From Fluviicola sp. (lineage in GTDB: Bacteria > Bacteroidota > Bacteroidia > Flavobacteriales_D > Crocinitomicaceae), in assembly GCA_017983675.1 (NCBI GenBank), contig JAGOAZ010000009.1:1-64000 (forward strand): a stretch of DNA of 64,000 nucleotides. Direction: 5' to 3'. The notes beneath the pieces are model-generated. The model was not told where the DNA came from. It did no database searches and was given only the letters and a program-made list of their open reading frames with translations. Below are positions 1 through 9,782 of the stretch, in pieces; position 1 is the first letter of the stretch; every line of letters starts with the position of its first letter. The position numbers and the translations under genes were made by a program.

Positions 1-571
1 AGAGTAAGTCGATGCCACTTTTACAAATCCTGTCATTCTTTGAGTGACAGGATTTTTTTGTTTATACTGTTTTTGTTTTTACTATTTATCACGCTGATGG
101 TACTGTCCGTCAGCCGACGGATGGAAGAGTAAGTCGATGCCACTTTTACAAATCCTGTCATTCTTTGAGTGACAGGATTTTTTTGTTTATACTGTTTTTG
201 TTTTTACTATTTATCACGCTGATGGTACTTTCCGTCAGCCGACGGATGGTAGCGTAAGTCGATGCCACTTTTACAAATCCTGTCATTCTTTGAGTGACAG
301 GATTTTTTTGTTTATACTGTTTTGCTTTTACTATTTATCACGCTGATGGTACTGTCCGTCAGCCGACGGATGGAAGAGTAAGTCGATGCCACTTTTATAA
401 ATCCTGTCATTCTTTGAGTGACAGGATTTTTTTGTTTTAATTGTTTTTATTTTTACTATTTATCACGCTGATGGTACTTTCCGTCAGCCGACGGATGGTA
501 GCGTAAGTCGATACCACTTTTACAAATCCTGTCATTCTATGAGTGACAGGATTTTTTTGTTTATACTGTTT
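1..571. repeat. 125-bp tandem array of terminator-bearing units
   Basis: Units begin at 1, 126, 251, 375 and 500, giving a period of 125, 125, 124 and 125 bp. The fifth copy loses similarity near 571, so about 4.6 copies are present, and the array probably continues left of the window. Every copy has the same 11-bp hairpin AAATCCTGTCA/TGACAGGATTT with a 9-nt loop and a T7 tail, and full copies also have a 5-bp hairpin CCGTC-AGCC-GACGG. Two junction variants alternate: copies 1 and 3 have ACTGTCC...GGA then AGAG, and copies 2 and 4 have ACTTTCC...GGT then AGCG. The array is therefore a roughly 250-bp dimer repeat. The period is not a multiple of three, and I see no coding potential. Confidence 0.93.
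524..558 (+). terminator. intrinsic terminator, last of five copies in the array
   Basis: An 11-bp stem with a 9-nt loop is followed by seven Ts on the plus strand. Equivalent hairpins lie at 25-59, 150-184, 275-309 and 399-433. In this copy the loop has TCTATGAG where the others have TCTTTGAG. This change creates an ATG at 539 that opens the long downstream frame but lies inside the terminator. Confidence 0.85.
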
Positions 572-592
572 TTTTTACAAAGTACATTTTCG

Positions 593-600
593 TACCTTTG
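593..600 (+). promoter_or_regulatory. putative -7 box of the giant repeat protein gene
   Basis: TACCTTTG matches the Bacteroidota -7 element TAnnTTTG. It lies 22 bp past the end of the terminator array and 17 nt before the TTG chosen as start. No convincing -33 TTTG at normal spacing was found. It places transcription start near 607, downstream of the ATG at 539. Confidence 0.6.
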
Positions 601-616
601 TCTGATAATCAATGTT

Positions 617-3600
617 TTGAGATATTTAATTACAATTTTGTTGTTGTTTTTTACAAACTGTTTTTACAGTCAACAAAAAGGTATTATCCCAAATTTAGGT
701 CAATGGAGAAATACAATTGATTATAAGATTGAAATTGAAAATGGAGAATCTTATTTTGAGAAAAATAAATTTACTTTTATTACCTACAATAGACCAATCA
801 ATCACGACTTAAATGACACCAATGTATACTCAACAGTCTCAAGTTTTAACTTTCTTAGTTCAACATGGTCAGGCTTAACCAATACAGAATCAAAAGCATC
901 TTATTATTATAATTATTTTCTTGGAAATGATTCGTCTAGTTGGGTTTCTTCGGTGTACCCGGTTTTAAGAGAACGATTAATTGATTTTTATCCAAAAATC
1001 GATTTAATCCTTTCAACTACTATTAATAATCAACTTCAATATGAATTTGAAGTATTACCATCCGGTAAGTTGTCTGAGTTGCATTTCTCTTTTTCAAACA
1101 TTGATTCCCTTCGCATAAATGATAAAGGTGAATTTTTATCTTATATAGCTTCAACTGAAATAAAACATTCAAAACCGATTGCTTGGCAAGTAATCAATGG
1201 GGTTAAATTAGATGTGCCAATAGCTTTTAAAATATTAAATGATCAATTATCTTTTGATTTAACATTTGGATACGATACAACAGCAATATTGTATATTGAT
1301 CCTGTTTTAACTTTTTCAACATTTACAGGATCGGTTTCTGATAATTGGGGTTTTTGTGCAACACCTACTTCTACTGGTGATTTGGTTGCAGGTTCTATTG
1401 TTATGGGTTCATTATATCCAATTACACCAACTGCTTTTGATAATTCTTATAATGGAGGAGTTGGTTCTTTACAAACTGATGTTGCTATTTCATTGTTTAA
1501 TCCTTCTGGTACTTCATTACTATTTTCAACTTTTCTTGGAGGGTCAAGAAATGAAACCCCTCATAGTTTAATTGTAGCAGATGATGGTTCTATTTATACA
1601 TTTGGAGCTACATCTTCTTTAAATTTCCCAACAAGTATTAATGCATATGATCTAACGTTTAATGGTGGAACTTCTATCGTTGAAAATAGTATTTCATTTC
1701 CTGGCGCTGATATTTTTGTCAATAAGTTAAATGCAACTGGTACTTCTCTTTTGGCATCAACATATATTGGTGGATCAGGAAATGATGGGTTAAATACGGG
1801 TTCATTAAAGTATAATTATGGTGATCAATTTAGAGGTGAAATTCAATTGGATAACTTTCAAAATCCTATAGTTGTAAGTACAACTCAATCTTCAAACTTC
1901 CCTGTTTCAACTGGAGTGTTAAATGGATCTCAAGATGCAATTGTTTTTAAATTTAACACTAGTTTATCTTCTTTGTATTGGTCTACCTATGTTGGAGGAA
2001 GTAATTTGGATTCAGGAAATGGGATTGCAATTGACTTGCAAAACAATGTTTTTATATCTGGAGGAACAAAGAATCACAATTCTTTTCCTGGATCTTTAAT
2101 CGGTTCTTTTTCGGGAGGAATCTCTGATGGATTTATATCAAAATTAAACGGTACAAGTGGAGTAGTTGGTACAACGCGTTTTATTGGGACTAATTTATAT
2201 GATCAGTTATATTTTGTCCAAATAGATAATCAAAACGATCTGTATGTATTTGGTCAATCGAATGGAAGTATACCTATTTCTTCTGGGAAATATGGTGTTG
2301 CAAATTCGGGTCAATTTATTCAGAAATATAGTAATGATTTAGCTACATTTTATTGGAATACATTGATTGGAGGTGGTGGAAATCATATTGAGATATCTCC
2401 AACAGCATTTCTAGTTTCTAATTGCGGTAATATTTATATAAGTGGTTGGGGTGGTTTTATCAATCAAATTTATTCGCAAGCAACTAATTCTGGAACTAAC
2501 AATTTTCCAGTAACAGCAAATGCATATCAATCAAGTACAAATGGTTCTAATTTTTACTTAGCTGTTCTCGCACCAAATGCAACTTCGTTAAAGTATGCAA
2601 CATTCATGGGAGGAGCTAATTCTAGTTATAATCATGTTGATGGAGGAACAAGCAGGTTTGATAAATCTGGTAAAATTTACCATGCTGTTTGTGGTGGATG
2701 TGGTGGTAACGAATATGGTTTTACAACAACACCAGGTGTTTGGTCTGTTTCAAACCCAAGTAGTAATTGTAATTTAGCTGCATTTAAATTTGATTTGAAT
2801 GATGTGAAAGCTGTCGCATCCTTATCAAACACAACCTTTTGTGATTCAGGAACAGTAATTACTCACAATTTTAGTCAATATGCTCAACTTTTCAATTGGT
2901 CATTGTCTGATGGTCAAACATCTAATTTATTCGAACCTTCTTTTTCAATAAATTCCCCTGGGCAATATGCTTTAAAATTAGTTGTGATTGATACAACTGA
3001 ATGTTTCCAATCGGATTCAATGATAGTTAATTTTTCTATACATCCAAAATACTCAGATACCATAACGGTCAATATTTGCCAAGGTGAATCGTATCTTTTT
3101 GGTGGAACTGTTCGAACGACATCAGGATTTTACGCACAAAACTTTACGTCAACTTTCGGCTGTGATTCGATCAAGAATTTGCAGTTAATCGTTCACCCGA
3201 AGTTTGCTGATACCGTAACCGTTGATATTTGTCAAGGTGAATCGGTTGTATTTGGCGGTGTTACACGGACGACATCAGGATTTTACACGCAAAACTTCAC
3301 ATCAACTTTTGGCTGTGATTCCATCAAGAACTTGCAGTTAATCGTTCATCCGAAGTTTGCCGATACCGTAACCGTTGACGTTTGCCAAGGTGAATCATTT
3401 CTATTTGGTGGAATTGCTCGAACGACTGCTGGATTTTATTCACAAAATCTCTCAACAACTTTCGGCTGTGATTCCATCAAGAACTTGCAGTTAATCGTTC
3501 ATCCGAAGTTTGCTGATACCGTAACCGTTGACATTTGCCAAGGCGAATCATATTTATTTGGCGGTGTTGCACGGACGACAAGCGGATTTTACGCACAAAA

Positions 3601-6600
3601 CTTAACGTCAACTTTTGGCTGTGATTCGATTAAGAACTTACAGTTAATCGTTCATCCGAAGTTTGCCGATACCGTAACAGTTGACATTTGCCAAGGAGAA
3701 TCTTATCTATTTGGAGGGATTACTAGAACGACAAGCGGATTTTACACGCAAAACCTTACCACAACTTTCGGCTGTGATTCGATTAAGAACTTACAGTTAA
3801 TCGTTCATCCGAAGTTTGCCGATACCGTAACAGTTGACATTTGTCAAGGTGAATCGTATCTTTTTGGTGGAACTGTTCGTACGACATCAGGATTTTACAC
3901 GCAAAACCTTACCTCAACTTTTGGTTGTGATTCGATTAAGAACTTACATTTAATCGTTCATCCGAAGTTTGCCGATACAGTAACAGTTGACATTTGCCAA
4001 GGCGAATCGTATTTGTTTGGCGGTGTTGCACGGACTACAAGCGGATTTTACACGCAAAACCTTACCACAACTTTCGGCTGTGATTCCATCAAGAACCTGC
4101 ATTTAATCGTTCATCCGAAATTTGCAGATACTGTAACGGTCGACATTTGCCAAGGCGAATCTTATCTATTTGGAGGGATTACTAGAACGACTGCTGGATT
4201 TTACTCACAAAATCTCTCAACAACTTTCGGCTGTGATTCCATCAAGAATTTGCAGTTAATCGTTCATCCGAAGTTTGCTGATACCGTAACAGTTGACATA
4301 TGTCAAGGCGAATCATATATATTTGGCGGTGTTGCACGAACGACATCAGGATTTTACGCGCAAAACTTCACAACAACTTTCGGCTGTGATTCGATTAAGA
4401 ACTTGCATTTAATCGTTCATCCGAAATTTCACGATACGATAACAGTTGACATTTGCCAAGGCGAATCTTATCTATTTGGAGGGATTACTAGAACGACAAG
4501 CGGATTTTACACGCAAAATCTCACCTCAACTTTTGGTTGTGATTCCATCAAGAACTTGAAGTTAATCGTTCATCCGAAGTTTGCCGATACCGTAACCGTT
4601 AACATTTGCCAAGGCGAATCGTTTGTGTTCGGCGGTGTTTCAAGAACGACAAGCGGATTTTACACGCAAAACTTCACGACAACTTTTGGCTGTGATTCCA
4701 TCAAGAACTTGCAGTTAATCGTTCATCCGAAGTTTGCAGATACTGTAACGGTCGACATTTGCCAAGGCGAATCGGTTGTGTTTGGCGGTGTTTCAAGAAC
4801 GACAAGCGGATTTTACACGCAAAATCTCTCAACAACTTTTGGCTGTGATTCGATCAAGAACTTGCAGTTAATCGTTCATCCGAAGTTTGCCGATACCGTA
4901 ACCGTTGACATTTGCCAAGGCGAATCGTATCTTTTTGGTGGAATAGCAAGGACAACTTCTGGATTTTACACGCAAAATTTCACAACAACTTTCGGCTGTG
5001 ATTCGATTAAAAACCTGAATTTAATCGTTCATCCAAAGTTTGCCGATACCGTAACCGTTGACGTTTGCCAAGGTGAATCATTTCTATTTGGTGGAATTGC
5101 TCGAACGACAAGCGGATTTTACACGCAAAACTTTACGTCAACTTTTGGTTGTGATTCGATTAAGAACTTGCAGTTAATCGTTCATCCGAAGTTTGCCGAT
5201 ACCGTAACAGTTGACATATGTCAAGGCGAATCATATTTATTTGGCGGTGTTGCACGGACGTCAAGCGGATTTTACACGCAAAACTTTACGTCAACTTTTG
5301 GTTGTGATTCGATTATAAACTTGCAGTTAATTGTACATCCGAAATTTCACGATACGATAACGGTCGACATTTGCCAAGGTGAATCATATCTATTTGGAGG
5401 GATTACTAGAACGACTGCTGGATTTTACTCACAAAATCTCTCAACAACTTTCGGCTGTGATTCGATTAAGAACCTGCAGTTAATCGTTCATCCGAAGTTT
5501 GCCGATACTCTAACCGTTGATATTTGCCAAGGCGAATCATATTTATTTGGCGGTGTTGCACGGATGACAAGCGGATTTTACGCACAAAACTTCACAACGA
5601 CTTTTGGCTGTGATTCCATCAAGAATTTGCAGTTAATCGTTCATCCGAAGTTTGCCGATACCGTAACCGTTGACATTTGTCAAGGCGAATCTTATTTATT
5701 TGGCGGTGTTGCACGAACGACAAGTGGATTTTACACGCAAAACCTTACCACAACTTTCGGCTGTGATTCCATCAAGAATTTGCAGTTAATCGTTCACTCG
5801 AAGTTTGCAGATACCGTAACTGTTGACATTTGCCAAGGGGAATCATATCTATTTGGCGGAGTTGCTCGAACGACAAGCGGATTTTACACGCAAAACCTTA
5901 CCACAACTTTCGGCTGTGATTCCATCAAGAACTTGCGGTTAATCGTTCACCCGAAGTTTGCCGATACCGTAACAGTTGACATATGTCAAGGCGAATCTTA
6001 TTTATTTGGCGGTGTTGCACGAACGACAAGCGGATTTTACACGCAAAATCTCACAACAACTTTTGGCTGTGATTCCATCAAGAACTTGAAGTTAATTGTA
6101 CATCCAAAGTTAGCTGATACCGTAACCGTTGATATTTGCCAAGGCGAATCGTATCTTTTTGGTGGAACTGTTCGAACGACAAGTGGATTTTACACGCAAA
6201 ACCTTACCACAACTTTCGGCTGTGATTCCATCAAGAACCTGCATTTAATCGTTCATCCGAAGTTTGCCGATACCGTAACAGTTGACATTTGTCAAGGTGA
6301 ATCGTATCTTTTTGGTGGAACTGTTCGAACGACATCAGGATTTTACACGCAAAACTTCACATCAACTTTCGGCTGTGATTCGATCAAGAACCTGCAGTTA
6401 ATCGTTCATCCGAAGTTTGCCGATACTCTAACCGTTGATATTTGCCAAGGCGAATCTTATCTATTTGGAGGGATTACTAGAACGACTGCTGGATTTTACT
6501 CACAAAATCTCTCAACAACTTTCGGCTGTGATTCGATCAAGAATTTGCAGTTAATCGTTCATCCGAAGTTTACTGATACCATAACAGTTGACATTTGCCA

Positions 6601-8167
6601 AGGCGAATCGTTTGTGTTTGGCGGTGTTGCACGAACGACAAGCGGATTTTACACGCAAAATCTCACAACAACATTCGGCTGTGATTCCATCAAAAACCTG
6701 CATTTAATTGTTCATCCAAAATACTCAGATACCGTAACGGTCAATATTTGCCAGGACGAATCGGTTGTTTTTGGTGGAGTACCTCGAACGACAAGCGGAT
6801 TTTACACGCAAAACTTAACGACAACTTTCGGCTGTGACTCCATCACGAACTTGCAGTTAATTGTACATCCGAAGTTTGCAGATACTTTAACGGTCGACAT
6901 TTGCCAAGGTGAATCGGTTGTGTTTGGCGGTGTTGCTCGGACGACAAGCGGATTTTACACGCAAAACTTTACGTCAACTTTTGGTTGTGATTCGATTAAG
7001 AACTTGCAGTTAATCGTTCATCCGAAGTTTGCAGATACCGTAACAGTTGACATTTGTCAAGGCGAATCTTATTTATTTGGCGGTGTTGCACGGACGACAA
7101 GCGGATTTTACACCCAAAACTTCACAACAACTTTTGGTTGTGATTCGATTAAAAACCTGCATTTAATCGTTCATCCGAAATTTCACGATACAATTACTGC
7201 AAACATTTGTCAAGGAGGTTCGTATTTTTTTGGAGGGATTGCACGCACAACAAGCGGATTTTACTCACAAAATCTCTCAACAACTTTCGGCTGTGATTCG
7301 ATCAAAAACCTGCATTTAATTGTTCATCAAAAATATTCAGATACCGTAACAGTAGACATTTGCCAAGGCGAATCGTATCTTTTTGGTGGAACTGCACGTA
7401 CATCTTCTGGGTTTTACACGCAAAACCTTACCACAACTTTCGGCTGTGATTCCATCAAGAACTTACATTTAATCGTTCATCCGAAGTTTGAATCGACAAT
7501 CACAATTACTTTATGTGATGGGGAAATGTATCTTTTCCAAGGAAATCCTATTGTGCAAAATCAATTATTGACACAAACATTAACTTCCGCAACAGGATGT
7601 GATTCTATTATCAATTATCAGATTATTTTTGAACCGCTACCGCAAGCAAATTTCACTTATATTTTAGCTGAAATATCCGATTTTAGTCAACTTGTTACGT
7701 TGTCTAGTACAAATCAAAATTTATCGAGTTATTCATGGAGTGTAGATGGAGAAATTGTTGGAAATCAAGCGAATCAATCATATTATTGGGATGTGTTCTC
7801 TGATTCTATTATTGTAGTAAATTTATCTGTAACGAATCAATTAGGGTGTTCATTTCAACACGAAGAAAACATCTTTTTTTCTCCACCTGTTTTGTTATAT
7901 GCGCCCAACGCTTTTACTCCTGATGGTGGAGGATTTAACACAACTTATCAACCAATTTTTAATCGACCAGATTTGGTTGACGAATATTTCTTTCAAATTA
8001 TCAATAGATGGGGTGAAGTGATTTTCAGCACTTCTGATTTAAATGAAAGTTGGGATGGTACTTTCAAAGGATTAGTGGTACAAGATGGCGTTTATTCCTG
8101 GAAAATTGAATATGAAGCTTCTGGCAAAAAACATCAATTGTTAGGACATGTTACAGTGCTTCGTTGA
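617..8167 (+). CDS. giant T9SS-secreted propeller protein with 29 x 51-aa repeats and CHU_C domain
   Basis: Predicted secreted surface protein of 2516 residues. The order is: signal peptide (RYLITILLLFF...CFYS), a DUF7948-like N-terminal domain, SBBP-type beta-propeller repeats (many FLGG/YVGG blocks) to about residue 740, a PKD-like stretch, 29 near-identical 51-residue repeats plus one degenerate copy, and a CHU_C-type T9SS type B sorting domain (PNAFTPDGGG, INRWGEVIF, WDGTFKG, ending VTVLR). The frame opens at ATG 539, but that codon lies in a terminator loop upstream of the -7 box. TTG 617 sits 17 nt after the box and gives a clean signal peptide, so I chose it. Alternatively ATG 612 would read into the gene if the T run at 615-618 had one more T. 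Its stop abuts the convergent dus gene with no gap. Function unknown; adhesin or surface-layer roles are inference. Confidence 0.88.
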   Translation: MRYLITILLLFFTNCFYSQQKGIIPNLGQWRNTIDYKIEIENGESYFEKNKFTFITYNRPINHDLNDTNVYSTVSSFNFLSSTWSGLTNTESKASYYYNYFLGNDSSSWVSSVYPVLRERLIDFYPKIDLILSTTINNQLQYEFEVLPSGKLSELHFSFSNIDSLRINDKGEFLSYIASTEIKHSKPIAWQVINGVKLDVPIAFKILNDQLSFDLTFGYDTTAILYIDPVLTFSTFTGSVSDNWGFCATPTSTGDLVAGSIVMGSLYPITPTAFDNSYNGGVGSLQTDVAISLFNPSGTSLLFSTFLGGSRNETPHSLIVADDGSIYTFGATSSLNFPTSINAYDLTFNGGTSIVENSISFPGADIFVNKLNATGTSLLASTYIGGSGNDGLNTGSLKYNYGDQFRGEIQLDNFQNPIVVSTTQSSNFPVSTGVLNGSQDAIVFKFNTSLSSLYWSTYVGGSNLDSGNGIAIDLQNNVFISGGTKNHNSFPGSLIGSFSGGISDGFISKLNGTSGVVGTTRFIGTNLYDQLYFVQIDNQNDLYVFGQSNGSIPISSGKYGVANSGQFIQKYSNDLATFYWNTLIGGGGNHIEISPTAFLVSNCGNIYISGWGGFINQIYSQATNSGTNNFPVTANAYQSSTNGSNFYLAVLAPNATSLKYATFMGGANSSYNHVDGGTSRFDKSGKIYHAVCGGCGGNEYGFTTTPGVWSVSNPSSNCNLAAFKFDLNDVKAVASLSNTTFCDSGTVITHNFSQYAQLFNWSLSDGQTSNLFEPSFSINSPGQYALKLVVIDTTECFQSDSMIVNFSIHPKYSDTITVNICQGESYLFGGTVRTTSGFYAQNFTSTFGCDSIKNLQLIVHPKFADTVTVDICQGESVVFGGVTRTTSGFYTQNFTSTFGCDSIKNLQLIVHPKFADTVTVDVCQGESFLFGGIARTTAGFYSQNLSTTFGCDSIKNLQLIVHPKFADTVTVDICQGESYLFGGVARTTSGFYAQNLTSTFGCDSIKNLQLIVHPKFADTVTVDICQGESYLFGGITRTTSGFYTQNLTTTFGCDSIKNLQLIVHPKFADTVTVDICQGESYLFGGTVRTTSGFYTQNLTSTFGCDSIKNLHLIVHPKFADTVTVDICQGESYLFGGVARTTSGFYTQNLTTTFGCDSIKNLHLIVHPKFADTVTVDICQGESYLFGGITRTTAGFYSQNLSTTFGCDSIKNLQLIVHPKFADTVTVDICQGESYIFGGVARTTSGFYAQNFTTTFGCDSIKNLHLIVHPKFHDTITVDICQGESYLFGGITRTTSGFYTQNLTSTFGCDSIKNLKLIVHPKFADTVTVNICQGESFVFGGVSRTTSGFYTQNFTTTFGCDSIKNLQLIVHPKFADTVTVDICQGESVVFGGVSRTTSGFYTQNLSTTFGCDSIKNLQLIVHPKFADTVTVDICQGESYLFGGIARTTSGFYTQNFTTTFGCDSIKNLNLIVHPKFADTVTVDVCQGESFLFGGIARTTSGFYTQNFTSTFGCDSIKNLQLIVHPKFADTVTVDICQGESYLFGGVARTSSGFYTQNFTSTFGCDSIINLQLIVHPKFHDTITVDICQGESYLFGGITRTTAGFYSQNLSTTFGCDSIKNLQLIVHPKFADTLTVDICQGESYLFGGVARMTSGFYAQNFTTTFGCDSIKNLQLIVHPKFADTVTVDICQGESYLFGGVARTTSGFYTQNLTTTFGCDSIKNLQLIVHSKFADTVTVDICQGESYLFGGVARTTSGFYTQNLTTTFGCDSIKNLRLIVHPKFADTVTVDICQGESYLFGGVARTTSGFYTQNLTTTFGCDSIKNLKLIVHPKLADTVTVDICQGESYLFGGTVRTTSGFYTQNLTTTFGCDSIKNLHLIVHPKFADTVTVDICQGESYLFGGTVRTTSGFYTQNFTSTFGCDSIKNLQLIVHPKFADTLTVDICQGESYLFGGITRTTAGFYSQNLSTTFGCDSIKNLQLIVHPKFTDTITVDICQGESFVFGGVARTTSGFYTQNLTTTFGCDSIKNLHLIVHPKYSDTVTVNICQDESVVFGGVPRTTSGFYTQNLTTTFGCDSITNLQLIVHPKFADTLTVDICQGESVVFGGVARTTSGFYTQNFTSTFGCDSIKNLQLIVHPKFADTVTVDICQGESYLFGGVARTTSGFYTQNFTTTFGCDSIKNLHLIVHPKFHDTITANICQGGSYFFGGIARTTSGFYSQNLSTTFGCDSIKNLHLIVHQKYSDTVTVDICQGESYLFGGTARTSSGFYTQNLTTTFGCDSIKNLHLIVHPKFESTITITLCDGEMYLFQGNPIVQNQLLTQTLTSATGCDSIINYQIIFEPLPQANFTYILAEISDFSQLVTLSSTNQNLSSYSWSVDGEIVGNQANQSYYWDVFSDSIIVVNLSVTNQLGCSFQHEENIFFSPPVLLYAPNAFTPDGGGFNTTYQPIFNRPDLVDEYFFQIINRWGEVIFSTSDLNESWDGTFKGLVVQDGVYSWKIEYEASGKKHQLLGHVTVLR
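3041..7477 (+). repeat. 29 tandem 153-bp coding repeats
   Basis: The HPK/HQK histidine codon recurs from 3041 to 7478, exactly 4437 bp or 29 x 153 bp, with no indel. Each 51-residue unit has two cysteines, in CQGES and FGCDSI, separated by about 27 residues and able to form a disulfide. Variation is concentrated at three places: the two residues before R in FGGxxR (VA, IT, TV, IA, VS, VT, VP, TA), the xQN(L/F)(T/S)(T/S)T segment, and the LxLIV residue (Q, H, K, N, R). A thirtieth divergent copy follows (LCDGEMYLF ... GCDSIINY). Confidence 0.97.
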
Positions 8168-9103
8168 TTAATCAAACGAAAAGTCATTTAAAAACCTCAT
8201 AAATTCTTCAATCGTATTCATCTTTTTGAGTTTTCTATAACAGTTTTTTCCCGCTGGAATTCCCATAGCCAAATATTCCCAATAGCCTTTCATTTTCGTT
8301 AAAGCATAACCTTTGTCCTTTTGATGTTGCGATAGACTTTCAACTAGCTTTTCAGAGAATTGACGTATTTTTCTAACGTATTCATGTTCATCAAAACCAC
8401 GATTCGCCTTTAATTCCTGAAATAACATGGGATTCATTAATGCACCTCGACCAATAAACCAATTTGTAATAGTAGGAAGTTCTTTTTGTAAAACTCTAAA
8501 TGTTTCTAAATCAACGATATCACCATTGTATACTAATGAGTGTTTACTCAAAGCAATACAATTTTTAAATTGTTCTATATCACATGTTCCAGTGTAGAGT
8601 TGTTTTGCATTGCGTGCATGAATAATGATTTCAGTTAAAGGATAATCATTTAATCGGGGAAGTAATTCAAGAATATCACTTGTATCATCCATGCCCATTC
8701 TCATTTTTAATCCCAATTTCATATTTAATTTAGGATATATGGAATCGAGCATTCGAAATAATTCGTCGGGTTGGTTTAAAATACCAGCTCCCATAGATTT
8801 TCGTGTGACCATAGGATAGGGACAACCCATGTTCCAATTCAATTCGGTGTAACCCAAATCATGCATATATTCAGCCATCACAAAGAATTCTTCCGCATTA
8901 CATGCCATCAATTGTGGGATTACATTTGTTGCTGGATTATTCTCAGGAAGAATATCGATTTTTGGCGTGTTTTTTATGGATCCGTCGTTGTTTAACTTCA
9001 GATAAGGTGCATAGTATTTATCTACACCTCCATATACTTTTTGAAATGCATTTCGAAAATGAAAATCCGTGTATGTTTGAAGCGGTGCTAGCGCTAATTG
9101 CAT
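8168..9103 (-). CDS. dus: tRNA-dihydrouridine synthase
   Basis: FMN-dependent reductase converting specific tRNA uridines to dihydrouridine. The 311-residue length is normal. The N-terminal LALAPLQTYTDFHFRNAF matches the Dus opening, and LNWNMGCPYPMV holds the catalytic cysteine (C94) in the conserved GCP motif. Later blocks MRMGMDD, IIIHAR and YNGDI correspond to FMN/tRNA-binding segments of the TIM barrel. It is closest by eye to the DusC-like type; the subclass is uncertain. It is the last gene of a minus-strand operon, 7 nt after the SDR gene, and its stop codon touches the stop of the giant repeat gene. Confidence 0.9.
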   Translation of the reverse strand: MQLALAPLQTYTDFHFRNAFQKVYGGVDKYYAPYLKLNNDGSIKNTPKIDILPENNPATNVIPQLMACNAEEFFVMAEYMHDLGYTELNWNMGCPYPMVTRKSMGAGILNQPDELFRMLDSIYPKLNMKLGLKMRMGMDDTSDILELLPRLNDYPLTEIIIHARNAKQLYTGTCDIEQFKNCIALSKHSLVYNGDIVDLETFRVLQKELPTITNWFIGRGALMNPMLFQELKANRGFDEHEYVRKIRQFSEKLVESLSQHQKDKGYALTKMKGYWEYLAMGIPAGKNCYRKLKKMNTIEEFMRFLNDFSFD

Positions 9104-9110
9104 CGTGTAA

Positions 9111-9782
9111 TTACGGTGTTGAAATGGAAACTGGAATTATTTTACCATGAAAATATTTCCCAGCATTAATAGTGAAATCAGTGATGTAATCTGCCATTTC
9201 TTTCGCTGAATGTGGTGCAACATATCCAGGAAATGCAGTTGCTAGCATCTCGGTTTGAACAGCCCCTAAACACAAACAATTGATCGATATGCCACTTTCT
9301 TTGTATTCTTCAGCAAGTAATTCTGTTAAAGAAACTAACGCAGCTTTAGATGTCGAATAAGCTGATAAACCAGCAAATTTAACAGATCCTTGAAATCCAC
9401 CTATAGAAGAAATAAAAACAGCATGACTACCACGAACCATTTTGGGTAAGCAAACTTGCATTACTTGAAAAACCGATAAAACATTTACCGTATAACAGTT
9501 CGAAATGTCTTCGTTCGTTAATTCCAAAAATGGTTTAACCGCAATTGTTCCGGCATTGTAAATCAAGTAATCGATTTGTTTAACCGATATTAGCACTTTA
9601 TCAATATCTTCTTTTAAGGTCGAACTTGCTAAGTCTAATTGGATAAAGTGAGTTTTTTCTATTGATGAATTATCAAAACTTCGAGCAAAACCATACGTAT
9701 TACAAGACTCATTCGAAAAATTAGCTAATAATTCTTTGCCAATTCCTTTACTTGCACCAATTATCAAAGCTGTTTTAGACAT
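9111..9782 (-). CDS. short-chain dehydrogenase/reductase
   Basis: Classical SDR oxidoreductase of 223 residues. Visible motifs are the dinucleotide-binding GASKGIG near the N-terminus, YNAG in the middle, a catalytic-serine region (VFISSIGG), and the active-site YSTSK. The substrate cannot be read from sequence. A TTG nine bases upstream extends the frame, but ATG 9782 is preferred: it overlaps the stop of the preceding reductase by 8 nt, which suggests translational coupling. Lying between PaaE-like reductases and dus, it may share their transcript from 11934. Confidence 0.85.
   Translation of the reverse strand: MSKTALIIGASKGIGKELLANFSNESCNTYGFARSFDNSSIEKTHFIQLDLASSTLKEDIDKVLISVKQIDYLIYNAGTIAVKPFLELTNEDISNCYTVNVLSVFQVMQVCLPKMVRGSHAVFISSIGGFQGSVKFAGLSAYSTSKAALVSLTELLAEEYKESGISINCLCLGAVQTEMLATAFPGYVAPHSAKEMADYITDFTINAGKYFHGKIIPVSISTP

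Noticed and set aside
539..616. N-terminal extension of the giant protein from ATG 539
   Set aside because: It is encoded by a terminator hairpin and promoter sequence, and would place a second hydrophobic segment before the signal peptide.
1356..2777. Small plus-strand frames inside the giant gene
   Set aside because: They are out-of-frame shadows of the propeller region with no independent start context or recognisable protein.
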